Notes: a model not told the origin generated them from the letters alone. 64,000 nucleotides of DNA from Minwuia sp048007105 (GCF_048007105.1 NZ_CP180352.1:1-64000); one strand, 5' to 3'; counted from the stretch's first letter, positions 16,483-25,321 are shown. Made by a program: numbers and translations.

Positions 16483-17566
16483 TCAGATGTCTCCCAGCTC
16501 GCTGCGGATCTGCTGGCGGAACAGGTCGATCGGCTTCAGATTCCCCTCCACGTCAACATGCCAGTAGACCCAGCCGTTGCAGCTGGGCGCCTTCTGGACA
16601 TGGGCGCCGATCTTGTGGATCGAGCCGGTGGCGTCGGCGCAGATCAGTGAGCCGTCAGGACGCACCTTCGCCTGGTGGCGGCGGTAGGGATCGTGCAGCA
16701 CGGTGCCCGGCTCGATCAGGCCGCGCTCCAGCAGCATGCCGAAGGGAATCCGCTGTTCCTGACGCTTGGGCGGCGTGATCACCCGGTCCTCGGGCGGCAG
16801 GGTGCGGACCCGGGCGATGCGGGCCTGGGCCAGACGGCAGAAGCGGCTTTCCTGCTCGATGCCGACGAACCGGCGGCCCAGCTTCTTGGCCACCGCCCCG
16901 GTGGTGCCGGAGCCGAAGAAGGGGTCGAGCACGATGTCACCGTCGCGGGTCGCGGTCAGCAGGATGCGGTAGAGCAGCGCCTCGGGTTTCTGCGTCGAAT
17001 GCGCCTTCTTGCCGTTCACCTTCAGACGCTCGTTGCCCGAGCAGATCGGCAGCAGCCAGTCGGAGCGCATCTGCAGGTCGTCGTTCAGCGCCTTCAGGGC
17101 TTCGTAGTTGAAGGTGTAGCCCTTTGCGGACTCCGACTTCGCGCACCAGATCATGGTCTCGTGCGCATTGGTCAGACGCCGGCCGCGAAAGTTCGGCATG
17201 GGGTTGGTCTTGCGCCAGACCACGTCGTTCAGGATCCAGAAGCCCAGATCCTGAAGCTGCGAGCCGAATTCGGTAGATGTTGTGATAGCTGCCGATGACC
17301 CAGAGCGTGCCGTCGTCCTTCAGCAGCCGCCGCGCCGCGGTCAGCCAGGCGCGGGTGAAGGCGTCATAGGCCTCCATGCTCTCGAACTGGTCCCAGTCGT
17401 CGGTGACCGCGTCGACCACGGTCTCGTTGGGCCGCTTCAGTTCGCCCTTCAGCTGCAGATTGTAGGGCGGATCGGCGAAGATCATGTCCACCGACCCTGC
17501 CGGCAGCCCCTCCATGATCTGGACGCTGTCACCCTGGATGATGCGGTTGACCGGCAGTTCCTGCAT
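16483..17566 (-). pseudogene. ccrM: CcrM-type GANTC adenine methyltransferase, frameshifted
   Basis: An N6-adenine DNA methyltransferase of the CcrM family (GANTC), the cell-cycle methylase of alphaproteobacteria. The first frame has VNRIIQGDSVQIMEGLPA, catalytic DPPY (FADPPYNLQLKGEL) and WVIGSYHNIYRI, then drifts. The second frame resumes with GSQLQDLGFWILNDVVWRK, carries the AdoMet motif DPFFGSGTTG and the CcrM-specific C-terminal domain (HKIGAHVQKAPSCNGWVYWH). One extra base in the AATT at 17267-17270 explains the break; removing it gives 360 aa, close to Caulobacter CcrM (358 aa). Since ccrM is essential or important in most relatives, sequencing error is likely. Four GANTC sites lie in its promoter region. 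Confidence 0.9.
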
Positions 17567-17599
17567 GACCCCTCAACGCCGCTCCGGCGCACCCCGTTC

Positions 17600-17665
17600 G
17601 AATCCCTGATTCGGCCTCAAAGTGACGCGCCGCGATTCGAGCGTCAAGAAAAAGCAATTGGAGTC
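17600..17665. promoter_or_regulatory. Four GANTC methylation sites upstream of ccrM
   Basis: GAATC at 17600-17604, GATTC at 17608-17612, GATTC at 17634-17638 and GAGTC at 17661-17665 lie in the 119-base gap between rnhB and ccrM, 34-99 bases before the ccrM start. A good -35 hexamer TTGACG (minus strand, plus positions 17642-17647) is in the same interval. In Caulobacter, methylation of GANTC sites in the ccrM leader shuts the gene off after its own product has worked; the arrangement here suggests the same autoregulation. Confidence 0.65.
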
Positions 17666-17685
17666 ATGACATTACAGGTCGTTGT

Positions 17686-18291
17686 TCAAGTGAACATGTC
17701 ACGAACAGGACGAAAGCTGCGGCGATGAACCGGACTCGGACCGAGCCGGAGAAGAGCCTTCTTGTGCGCCGGCGTCGGGTATCCGGCATGGCCGCCGAGG
17801 CCATATCCGGGGTACTGCAGGTCAAGTTCACACATGATCTTGTCTCGATGCGTCTTGGCGACGATTGAGGCGGCGGCGATGCAGGCCTCGCGTCCGTCGC
17901 CCTTCACCAACGCCTCGGCCGCACAGGGCAGTTCGGGCGGAATCCGGTTGCCGTCGACCAGCGCGAAGGCGGGTTCGAGCGGCAGGGCTTCCGCCGCGCG
18001 GCGCATTGCCAGCATCGCGGCCCAGAGGATGTTGAGTTCGTCGATCTCCTCGACCGTGCAGATACCGACGCCGACCTTCGCGTCCAGGAGGATGCGCCCG
18101 GCCAGCGCTTCCCGCCGCTTGCCGGACAGCTTCTTGGAATCGTCCAGACCGGTACAGTCGAAGTCTTCGGGCAGGATGACTGCGGCGGCGACGACCGGCC
18201 CGGCAATGGGTCCGCGCCCCGCCTCGTCCAGTCCGGCGACCGGGCCGCCGGCATTCCGGCGCGCCTCAGTTTCCGCCGCGCGGCCGATCAT
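17686..18291 (-). CDS. rnhB: Ribonuclease HII
   Basis: A 201-aa RNase HII that cuts the RNA strand of RNA-DNA hybrids and starts removal of misincorporated ribonucleotides. Acidic catalytic residues sit in VAGLDEAGRGPIAGPVVAAAV and FALVDGNRI; other family blocks are GLDDSKKLSGKRRE, AASIVAKTHRDKIM and the closing HRRSFRPV. The start is uncertain: ATG 18291 overlaps the antiporter's 3' end by 26 bases, while ATG 18336 would add 15 basic residues. rnhB-ccrM in this order is conserved in Caulobacter and many relatives. Confidence 0.93.
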   Translation of the reverse strand: MIGRAAETEARRNAGGPVAGLDEAGRGPIAGPVVAAAVILPEDFDCTGLDDSKKLSGKRREALAGRILLDAKVGVGICTVEEIDELNILWAAMLAMRRAAEALPLEPAFALVDGNRIPPELPCAAEALVKGDGREACIAAASIVAKTHRDKIMCELDLQYPGYGLGGHAGYPTPAHKKALLRLGPSPVHRRSFRPVRDMFT

Positions 18292-19738
18292 CCGGATCCG
18301 TCCCAGCACCTCCTTCCGGAGCGTCTTTCGGCGCATCTTCCGGCTTCGGCTGCATGGCGGCGTCGTCCCAGCCCTGCTCCGTCGCGGGCGGCGCCTCGGG
18401 ACGGAACGGTTTCGCCGGCCGGATGCGCTTCATCAGCCTGTCGACCTCGCCGCGGCTGTAGTCGCCGAGGGTCAGGGAGACGCGCCCGGCGCTGCGCGCG
18501 GCGCGCGCCGGGGTAACGACGACCTTGCCCGCTCGCCGGCCATAGACCGCGCCGATCACCTCCTCGAAGGTCCGGACCCGGCGCCAGCGCACCGTCGCCA
18601 TCCGGCGCGCGGTGAACAGCACCAGCGAGCTGGAGGCCAGCGACAGCACGATCACCGAGGTCATCAGATTGCCGCCGAAGGTGTCGATGATCCCCGCCGC
18701 GAGGCCGGCGGCGACCAGCACGAAGGAGAACTCGCCGACCTGCCCCAGCACCGTCCCGGCCAGCCAGGCCCGCGGCCAGGGTTCGCCCAGCATGCGGAAG
18801 ATGCCGATGTTCGCGGCTGTCTTGGTGACGGTCACGACCAGCAGAAGCGCCAGCACGACGCCCCAGTTGTCGGCGATGAAGTCGAGGTTCAGCAGAAGGC
18901 CGATCGACAGGAAGAAAACCATCAGCAACACCGACTGCACCGGCTGCACTGCCGCGATCATCTTGCTGCGCTCGGTCGTGTTGCCGACCACCAGTCCGGC
19001 GACGAAGGCCCCATAGGCCGGCGACAGGCCGATCAGACCGCTGATCGCCGACCCGATGAAGCAGAGCGCCAGCCCCGCCATCGCGGCGAGATCCGCATGG
19101 TGCGTGATCCAGTGGCCGAAGGGCAGGTGCTCGCGCTTGCGCCGGCTCAGCAGGTAGACGATTCCGATCAGGATGACGACGGCGACGACGACAGGAATGA
19201 TGGCGCTGTAGAGGCTGCCCGACTCCCGGCCCATCTCGGAAACGATGATCAGCATCGGCACGACGGCGAGGTCCTGCGCGATCAGCACACCGACGGCCAG
19301 CCGGCCTACTTCTGTGCGGAGCTGGCCGATATCGTCGAGGATCTTGATCGCCACAGCGGTCGACGAGAGGCTCAGCCCGAAGCCGACGATCAGGCTGAGT
19401 TCGATCCCCCACTCCAGCGTCGTGCCCATGCCGAAGGCGAAGACGAGCCCCAGCGCCAGTTGCAGCGCCATCACCGTGACCGCCAGCCGCCAGATGCGCC
19501 GGAAGTTGCGCAGGCTGAGCTCCATGCCGATCAGGAACAGCAGCATCAGCACGCCCATTTCGGCGATAAGACCGACATCCTCGCGGCTGGGGATGATGGC
19601 CAGTACCGACGGGCCGAGCACCACGCCGGCGACGATGTAGCCGACGACGACGGGCTGGCGGATACGGCTGAACAGGACGCCCATCATCATGGCCGCCCCG
19701 GCGACGATCGCCAGTCCGATCAGTTCCGCTTCATGCAT
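18266..19738 (-). CDS. CPA2 (Kef-type) cation/proton antiporter
   Basis: A 490-aa inner-membrane monovalent cation:proton antiporter with about 12 hydrophobic segments between residues 5 and 385. The family patterns RQPVVVGYIVAGVVLGPS, LLFLIGMELSLRNFRRIW and GLSLSSTAVAIKIL are seen, the last with the discontinuous ion-binding helix. The cytoplasmic tail of about 100 residues is Pro/Asp-rich and has no TrkA-N NAD-binding domain, so it is shorter than KefB/KefC. K+/H+ exchange is the usual function but ion choice is inferred. It overlaps rnhB by 26 bases and is upstream of it in the same direction. Confidence 0.87.
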   Translation of the reverse strand: MHEAELIGLAIVAGAAMMMGVLFSRIRQPVVVGYIVAGVVLGPSVLAIIPSREDVGLIAEMGVLMLLFLIGMELSLRNFRRIWRLAVTVMALQLALGLVFAFGMGTTLEWGIELSLIVGFGLSLSSTAVAIKILDDIGQLRTEVGRLAVGVLIAQDLAVVPMLIIVSEMGRESGSLYSAIIPVVVAVVILIGIVYLLSRRKREHLPFGHWITHHADLAAMAGLALCFIGSAISGLIGLSPAYGAFVAGLVVGNTTERSKMIAAVQPVQSVLLMVFFLSIGLLLNLDFIADNWGVVLALLLVVTVTKTAANIGIFRMLGEPWPRAWLAGTVLGQVGEFSFVLVAAGLAAGIIDTFGGNLMTSVIVLSLASSSLVLFTARRMATVRWRRVRTFEEVIGAVYGRRAGKVVVTPARAARSAGRVSLTLGDYSRGEVDRLMKRIRPAKPFRPEAPPATEQGWDDAAMQPKPEDAPKDAPEGGAGTDPDDRPRGGN

Positions 19739-19784
19739 GAAGCCAGTCTAGGGGATCATGCTGCGCCGCGGTATGGGGATCGAC

Positions 19785-20282
19785 CTATCTGCGGCGATTC
19801 TTCAGCCCGATGGACCGCCCGGCCTCGGACGGAAACTCGACCCCGGCGGCCGTCTGCGCCGAACGGATGGCGCCGAGACGGTCGAGAATGTCCTGATGCA
19901 TCGGCGCGGCCCGCCGCGTCTCCTGGCTGACATGCAGGCTCATCAGTTCGTTGGTGGCCGCACGGTAGTTCTCCGTGCCGTGCCACATCTCGTGGATGTA
20001 GTGGATGCGCTTCTCGTCGAAGTCGAGCAGGTAGGTGCGGAAATGCAGCGGGTCGCCCTCGCGGACCTCGTTCAGATAGTTGATGTGCGCTTCCAGCGAG
20101 AAGGTCGTGATGTTCTGGGCCGCGCGATGCGCCCGGGTCAGGCCGCAATGGTCGAAGAACTCGTCGGTGGCGTAGTCGAAGACCACCATGTAATAGCCCA
20201 TGTTCATGTGGCCGTTGTGGTCGATCCATTCCGGCCGGACCGTATCCCGATAGGCCGCCAGCGGCGCTTTCAGTTCCGTCAA
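19785..20282 (-). CDS. Hotdog-fold acyl-CoA thioesterase
   Basis: A 165-aa single hotdog-domain protein of the 4-hydroxybenzoyl-CoA thioesterase type. The block WIDHNGHMNMGYYMVVFDYATDEF carries the Asp and the helix typical of this branch, which includes betainyl-CoA and carnitine-related thioesterases. TTG at 20282 is chosen because GGGAGGG lies 9 bases upstream and the conserved fold starts right after; the frame extends to 20465 without family resemblance. It is divergent from rpsU. Substrate unknown; no carnitine gene is nearby. Confidence 0.8.
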   Translation of the reverse strand: MTELKAPLAAYRDTVRPEWIDHNGHMNMGYYMVVFDYATDEFFDHCGLTRAHRAAQNITTFSLEAHINYLNEVREGDPLHFRTYLLDFDEKRIHYIHEMWHGTENYRAATNELMSLHVSQETRRAAPMHQDILDRLGAIRSAQTAAGVEFPSEAGRSIGLKNRRR

Positions 20283-20358
20283 ATGCCTGTCCCTCCCTGC
20301 CCGAAACCGGGCCGAGGATGCCGGTCGGAGCCGGTCGAGGCAACGGCGGATCCGGGAC

Positions 20359-20386
20359 TTGGCTGATTCGGAACACTGTGTTATAA
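20359..20386 (+). promoter_or_regulatory. Sigma-70-type promoter for rpsU
   Basis: TTGGCT (20359-20364) and TTATAA (20381-20386) are separated by 16 bases, about 100 bases upstream of rpsU and pointing at it. These match the housekeeping consensus at 4 of 6 and 4-5 of 6 positions. The location between divergent genes supports it. Confidence 0.55.
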
Positions 20387-20485
20387 GCCGCGCTCCAACG
20401 CCGGAAGCGGTTCCGGCGGCAGGGCGTCTTTCGCCCGAAGCTTTTCGACTGCCGGTACGGAACAACGAACTCGAAAGAGGGTAAA

Positions 20486-20689
20486 TTGGAAGTCAGCGTT
20501 CGCGACAACAATGTCGATCAGGCTCTGAAGGTCCTGAAGAAGAAGATGCAGCGGGAAGGCATCTTCCGGGAGATGAAGCTCCGCAACTACTACGAGAAGC
20601 CGTCCCAGCGCCGCGCGCGGGAGAAGGCCGAAGCCGTCCGCCGTGCGCGCAAGCTGGCGCGGAAGCGGGCGCAGCGCGACGGGCTCTGA
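20486..20689 (+). CDS. rpsU: 30S ribosomal protein bS21
   Basis: The 67-aa small-subunit protein bS21, involved in base pairing of mRNA with 16S rRNA during initiation. The sequence EVSVRDNNVDQALKVLKKKM and the RNYYEKPSQRRAREKAEAVR helix are unmistakable. The only suitable start is TTG at 20486, preceded by AAAGAGGG; an ATG for the usual N-terminus does not exist. A weak start on an abundant ribosomal protein gene is unusual. A promoter lies 100 bases upstream and a GC-rich hairpin with T-run 40 bases downstream, so it is a single-gene unit. Confidence 0.96.
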   Translation: MEVSVRDNNVDQALKVLKKKMQREGIFREMKLRNYYEKPSQRRAREKAEAVRRARKLARKRAQRDGL

Positions 20690-20730
20690 GCCCACCGGGC
20701 ACTCCACCTACATTCGAATACGTACCGATC

Positions 20731-20759
20731 GGCCTGGGCGGCTCCCGTCCGGGCCTTTT
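20731..20759 (+). terminator. Probable rpsU terminator
   Basis: A GC-rich imperfect hairpin (GGCC...GGCC ends, 20731-20755) with wobble pairs in the middle is followed by TTTT, 41 bases after the rpsU stop. Confidence 0.6.
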
Positions 20760-20824
20760 GCGTTGCGTGATCCACGCTCTCCGGCACGGCACTTGCGTCC
20801 AACCCTGCATTGAATTCGTAATTT

Positions 20825-23095
20825 GTGAACGAAGTCGCAGTAGGTTGTGCTGCTAACTGCTGGAGGCCTGTCGAGTTGAACGCCGATCCGGACCGGGACG
20901 CGTTGCTGGAAGCGCTGCGCGGCGATAGCCGCGCCGTGGCGCTGCTTCGCCGTGAGGGCGAGACGCTCGCCGTTGTCGCCGCGAGCGACGGTCTCCGCGA
21001 TGCGCTGGGCTCGGCCGAAGACGAGGCCCTGCTCCGCTGGATCGACGGCCTTGGCGGCATGGCCATGCTGGAACGCCACGCCGAAACCCGGAAACGTCTG
21101 GAACTCCACCTCGACAACGGCAAGAGCATCGCCGCATCGGTGCGCCGCCAGTCGGGCGGCGTCTATCAGCTCCGCGGCACCTTCGTGGACCAGATGGACG
21201 TCTCCAACACCATGACGGCGAGCGCCATCGCCACGCTGGCCAACGACGATATCGGCGTGATCTTTCTCGACGAGAAGCTACGGGTGCTGGCGGTCAACGA
21301 GGCCTACTTCCGTTTCTTTCCGGCTACCGAGGGCTATCCCAACTACGGCGGCAGCTTCGAGACCATGCTCCGCTCGGCCATCAAGCTTGGCTACCTGCCC
21401 CAGGCCCGTGGACGCGAGGACAAGTATGTCCGCTCCACGATCCGCAATTTCACCGCCAAGGACGCCGGGCCGCTGACGGCGCTGACCGGCAACGGCCACT
21501 GGATCACCACCAGCCGATTGCGTTTCCGCAATGGCGCAATGGCGATCCTGCTCGTCGACGTGACCCGCTCCCAGAAGGAGCTGGAGCAGTTCCAGTCCTT
21601 CATGCGCAACACCCACGACATGATCTACGCCCGGGTCAGCACCGATCTGAAGACCCTGAAGATCTGGGGCCAGGATTCGGAAGCCCTTCTCAATTCCCGC
21701 GAGAACGGCAAGGTGAAGCTCGGCGAATGGCTCGCCGCGGTTCATCCGGATGACCGCGACGCCTACATCGCGGCCGGCGAACGCCGGATCCGGCACGGCG
21801 AGCCCTATCGCATCGAATACCGCTACCGCGATCTCACGACCGGCGAGCCGCGCTGGATGCTGGAGAACGCCTGGGTCACCGAAGACCGGGCAACCGGTGA
21901 GAAGCATCTCGACGCCTATCTGATCGACATCACCGAACGCAAGCTGGTCGAGGCCGAGCTGCAGCACCGCGAGGACCGGTTCCGCGAATTCGCCGCGATT
22001 GCCGCGGACTGGTATTTCGAGGCCGATCCGGACATGAACCTCACCTTCCTGTCCGACAGCTTCGCCGAGGTCAGCGGCATCCCGGCGTCGCGCTTCGTCG
22101 GACACAGCTGGACCACGATCACGCGCAACGTCCTGAAGGACATGCCGGAGGAAAACCGCCAGCCCTGGCTCGACCTCCTCGAGGCCTGGCACAACCGCGA
22201 ACCCGTCCGGAACCTTGCGCTGCTGTTCCGGTTCGGCGGCGGCCGCGACCGGCAGATCAACATCAACGGCGACCCCGTCTTCGACGCACAGGGCCGTTAT
22301 GTCGGGTATCGGGGTGTTGGCAAGGACGTGACCTCACTGATCGCCGCCCAGCAGGAGGCGCTTGCCGCCCGGCGCCGGGCAGAGGCCGCAAACCGCGCCA
22401 AGTCCGAATTCATCGCCAATATGAGCCATGAACTGCGCACGCCGCTGAACGCCATCATCGGTTTCGCGTCGGTCATGGAGCAGCAGATGTTCGGCCCGCT
22501 GGAGAACCGGCGCTACCGTGAATACGCCAGCGACATCTCCGCCAGCGGCCAGCACCTGCTCAGCCTGGTGAACGACATTCTCGACCTCTCCCGGATCGAG
22601 GCGGAGCGGCTCAAGATCGAACCCGAGCCGATCCCGCTCACAGAAGAGCTGGAGCGCGCCGTTGCCCTGTTCCGCGACGATTTCGGCAGCCGGCATATCG
22701 AACTGGCGATCAGGCCGGAGTCAGCGGCCGTTACCGCCGACCGCCGGGCTTTCCGCCAGATGGTGATCAACCTGCTGAACAACGCCATCAAGTTCACCGG
22801 CGAGGATGGCCGAATCCGGCTCGGCGCCGAGGCCTGCGGCGGCCATGTGCGGATCTTCGTCGAGGACAACGGAATCGGCATGACCGATGACGACATCAGC
22901 CTGGCGATGGAGCCCTTCGGCCGCGCCGCCAACGCCGAGATCGCCGGCGGCACGGGTCTGGGACTGCCGATCACCAAGAAGCTGGTGGAACTGAACGGCG
23001 GTGAGCTGGAGATCGCATCGCTGCCGGGAAGCGGCACCCGGGTGAGCCTGCTGCTGCCGGGCGTCCGCCCTCCGGAGATGGCCGCCTCAGCCTGA
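20825..23095 (+). CDS. PAS-rich sensor histidine kinase
   Basis: A histidine kinase of up to 756 aa with no receiver domain and no membrane segment, so probably cytosolic. Order: N-terminal region (1-125); PAS_7-like domain (about 130-245, from TLANDDIGVIFLDEKL); a second PAS with PAC block (about 258-375, ending YLIDITERK); a third PAS (about 380-510); HisKA with phospho-acceptor H535 in MSHELRTPLNAIIGF; HATPase with NLLNNAIKF, DNGIGM and GTGLGLPI. GTG at 20825 is the longest start, but TTG at 20876 has GGAGG 9 bases upstream and is at least as likely. It converges on the HPt gene, overlapping its end by nine bases. Signal and partner are unknown. Confidence 0.88.
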   Translation: MNEVAVGCAANCWRPVELNADPDRDALLEALRGDSRAVALLRREGETLAVVAASDGLRDALGSAEDEALLRWIDGLGGMAMLERHAETRKRLELHLDNGKSIAASVRRQSGGVYQLRGTFVDQMDVSNTMTASAIATLANDDIGVIFLDEKLRVLAVNEAYFRFFPATEGYPNYGGSFETMLRSAIKLGYLPQARGREDKYVRSTIRNFTAKDAGPLTALTGNGHWITTSRLRFRNGAMAILLVDVTRSQKELEQFQSFMRNTHDMIYARVSTDLKTLKIWGQDSEALLNSRENGKVKLGEWLAAVHPDDRDAYIAAGERRIRHGEPYRIEYRYRDLTTGEPRWMLENAWVTEDRATGEKHLDAYLIDITERKLVEAELQHREDRFREFAAIAADWYFEADPDMNLTFLSDSFAEVSGIPASRFVGHSWTTITRNVLKDMPEENRQPWLDLLEAWHNREPVRNLALLFRFGGGRDRQININGDPVFDAQGRYVGYRGVGKDVTSLIAAQQEALAARRRAEAANRAKSEFIANMSHELRTPLNAIIGFASVMEQQMFGPLENRRYREYASDISASGQHLLSLVNDILDLSRIEAERLKIEPEPIPLTEELERAVALFRDDFGSRHIELAIRPESAAVTADRRAFRQMVINLLNNAIKFTGEDGRIRLGAEACGGHVRIFVEDNGIGMTDDDISLAMEPFGRAANAEIAGGTGLGLPITKKLVELNGGELEIASLPGSGTRVSLLLPGVRPPEMAASA

Positions 23096-23461
23096 CAGGA
23101 ACCGGTCGGTGAACGCGGCGCGGGTGAGCGGCCAGACCGCCTCGATGCTGTCCGACTGTTCCCTTGCGGTGGAACTGTCCCCGGTCTTCGCCATACGCTC
23201 CAGCGCAGCCGCCATTTCGCCGAGACGCATGGCGCCGTAGGTTGCGGCCGTACTCTTCAGGGCGTGCGCCTGGAATCCGATCGCCTCGATATTGTCGGCC
23301 GCCACCGCCCGGCGGATCGCCCTGATGCGTTCTTCGGATTCCTCGAGGAACCCCTCGACCAGCGAGCTGACGACGCTGCCGTCCGCGCCGCCTGCCAGCT
23401 CCGAAAGCATGCCATCGTCCAGTACGGGGGCTTCCTGAATCTTTTCGCGCGCCGCGGTCAT
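23087..23461 (-). CDS. HPt phosphotransfer protein
   Basis: A 124-aa four-helix HPt domain protein with phospho-accepting H66 in FQAHALKSTAATYG. Such proteins shuttle phosphoryl groups between receivers in a phosphorelay. It overlaps the stop of the upstream isomerase gene (ATGA) and the end of the facing kinase gene. Because the kinase has no receiver, a direct kinase-to-HPt transfer is not expected; a third receiver protein would be needed. No receiver gene is adjacent (CpdR lies 21 kb away). Confidence 0.85.
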   Translation of the reverse strand: MTAAREKIQEAPVLDDGMLSELAGGADGSVVSSLVEGFLEESEERIRAIRRAVAADNIEAIGFQAHALKSTAATYGAMRLGEMAAALERMAKTGDSSTAREQSDSIEAVWPLTRAAFTDRFLSG

Positions 23462-24045
23462 GACAGGACTTCCTCTACGAATTCCAGGCGGTCCTGTCCC
23501 CAGAAAAGCTGATCGCCCACGACATAGGTGGGTACGCCGAACACGCCGCGTGCAATGGCGGCCTCTCCATCCCTGTCCCTGAGGGCCAGGGCGTCGATGC
23601 TGTCCGCTGTCTTCACGAGTTCGGCGTGATCCTGTCCCGCTTCGGCAACGATGGCGCCGATAGTGCCGGGATCGGCGATGTTGCGTTCCTCGGCCCAGAC
23701 CGCCCGCATGAACCGGCCGGCGAGACCGAAGGCATCCCTCCCCGCTTCCCGCGACGCCACCACCAGGCGGGCGGCTTCTGTCTCGTCGGCGGGGAAATGC
23801 GCCGGCTTGAGGTTCAGGGCAACACCCAGCCGCTTGCGCCAGCGCTCGAGTTCCTGCAGCCGGTAGGCTTGGCGCTCGGGGGACCGTTTCGGCAGCGGCA
23901 GCCCCCCCGTCCGGTCGAAGATCGCCAGCGCGTTCACGGGATGGATCCTGATGGCCAGCTTGCGGGCCGCGGCAATCTTGCCGAGCCTCTCGTGCCCCAG
24001 ATAGGACCAGGGCGAAGACAACGCACAGTAGTAGTCGACCGTCAT
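23458..24045 (-). CDS. DsbA-family 2-hydroxychromene-2-carboxylate isomerase
   Basis: A 195-aa protein of the DsbA/GST-kappa fold, 2-hydroxychromene-2-carboxylate isomerase branch (a glutathione-dependent step in naphthalene breakdown). The active-site region is YYCALSSPWSYLG with a serine where DsbA has CxxC, and the C-terminal GVFGVPTYVVGDQLFWGQDRL is the branch signature. Most bacterial members work outside naphthalene catabolism and their substrates are unknown; no other naphthalene gene is here. The ATG at 24045 matches the family start. It lies 7 bases after the dgt stop and is coupled to the HPt gene. Confidence 0.85.
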   Translation of the reverse strand: MTVDYYCALSSPWSYLGHERLGKIAAARKLAIRIHPVNALAIFDRTGGLPLPKRSPERQAYRLQELERWRKRLGVALNLKPAHFPADETEAARLVVASREAGRDAFGLAGRFMRAVWAEERNIADPGTIGAIVAEAGQDHAELVKTADSIDALALRDRDGEAAIARGVFGVPTYVVGDQLFWGQDRLEFVEEVLS

Positions 24046-24052
24046 GACTGCC

Positions 24053-25321
24053 TCACAGGGCGCGGTATCCGGAAGGCCGCGCCGGTAGCATACCAGTACC
24101 TTTGCGATAGGTTTGCAAGGCATACGAGTCCGTCATGCCGGAAATGTGGTCGGTCGTGCGCAGAATCCGCTCATATCGGTCGGCTGCGAACAAGTCCTCC
24201 GCCATCACACGCTCCAGCAGCCAGGCGATCACCCGATCCGCCCCCAGATAGGTGTCGTAGTCGTCGTCTGCAACGAAGACGTGCCGCGCGGTGACATCGT
24301 TGATCTCCCGGATGCGCGCGCTGGCCGGCACGATCTCCAGCAGAGGCGGCGGCGGCGCGCCTTCCAGCATCGACGGCTCGGCATCCAGAAAGGCAGCAAT
24401 CGCCTGATCCACCAGGCGGCCGATGGCCTTGGCTCGGAGGTAGGACACCCGCCGGCCGTCCTCCCCGATCTCGCGGTAGCGCCGGCCGTCGCCGGCCAGC
24501 GGCATCAACAACCCGGCCACGGTGTCGAAGGAAAGCTTGCCCAGCTTGAACCCGTCCTCCAGGTCGACGACCGAGTAGCAGATGTCGTCGGCCGCCTCGA
24601 CCAGCCAGGTCAGCGGGTGGCGCCGCCAGCGGCCCGGGAACTCTTCGGGCAGGCCGAGTTCGTCCGCCAGTCGGCGGAAGATCGGGAGTTCCGACTGCAT
24701 GACACCGAACTTCCGCGACCCGGCTTCCCGCCCGGTGACCGCATCGGACTGGCAGGGATATTTCGTGAAGGCGCCCAGCATCGCCGCTGTCAGCCGAAGG
24801 CCGCCGGCATCGCGCCAGTTCTGCAACCGGGTCAGCACCCGGAACCCCTGCGCATTGCCCTCGAAGCGAAGGAAATCCAGCCGCTGCGCCTCGTCGAGGC
24901 CGGCGATCGCCGCCCGTCCTGTCGGCGATCCGCTGAACCAGTCGCGGATAAGGGCCTCGCCGCGGTGACCGAAGGGCGGATTGCCGATGTCGTGCGCCAG
25001 GCAGGCCGCCGATACGATATGACCGAATTCCGCGGCGCCCAGATCGGGCGGCAGACGGCGGCGGCCCGAAATCACATGTCCGGCGCCGGCGCCGAGCGAG
25101 CGGCCGACCGATGCGACTTCCAGGCTGTGGGTCAGGCGCGTGCGGACGTAATCGCTTTCGGGCAGCGGATGGACCTGGGTCTTGTCCTGCAGCCGCCGAA
25201 AGGCCGAACAGAACACGATCCGGTCAAAGTCCTTCTGGAACGGGCTCCGGGCAGGATCGACCGGGTCGGGCCTGTCACCCGCGGTGCGGCTGGCCGACAG
25301 CAACCGGCGCCAGTCCAACAT
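24053..25321 (-). CDS. dgt: Deoxyguanosinetriphosphate triphosphohydrolase-like protein
   Basis: A 422-aa HD-superfamily dNTP triphosphohydrolase that splits dNTPs to nucleoside and tripolyphosphate. The metal ligands are in RLTHSLEVA (H), ACLAHDIGNPPFGHRGE (HD and H) and VEAADDICYSVVDLEDG (D). The N-terminal RSPFQKDFDRIVFCSAFRRLQ is typical. Start ATG 25321, with an upstream GTG one codon earlier as alternative. In many alphaproteobacteria dgt sits between erpA and argS; here that junction (53 kb) lacks it, and it leads a unit with the DsbA-like isomerase and HPt instead. Confidence 0.9.
   Translation of the reverse strand: MLDWRRLLSASRTAGDRPDPVDPARSPFQKDFDRIVFCSAFRRLQDKTQVHPLPESDYVRTRLTHSLEVASVGRSLGAGAGHVISGRRRLPPDLGAAEFGHIVSAACLAHDIGNPPFGHRGEALIRDWFSGSPTGRAAIAGLDEAQRLDFLRFEGNAQGFRVLTRLQNWRDAGGLRLTAAMLGAFTKYPCQSDAVTGREAGSRKFGVMQSELPIFRRLADELGLPEEFPGRWRRHPLTWLVEAADDICYSVVDLEDGFKLGKLSFDTVAGLLMPLAGDGRRYREIGEDGRRVSYLRAKAIGRLVDQAIAAFLDAEPSMLEGAPPPPLLEIVPASARIREINDVTARHVFVADDDYDTYLGADRVIAWLLERVMAEDLFAADRYERILRTTDHISGMTDSYALQTYRKGTGMLPARPSGYRAL

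Noticed and set aside
16483..17566. Restriction-modification system
   Set aside because: The methylase has the CcrM-specific C-terminal domain and sits next to rnhB; no endonuclease is near.
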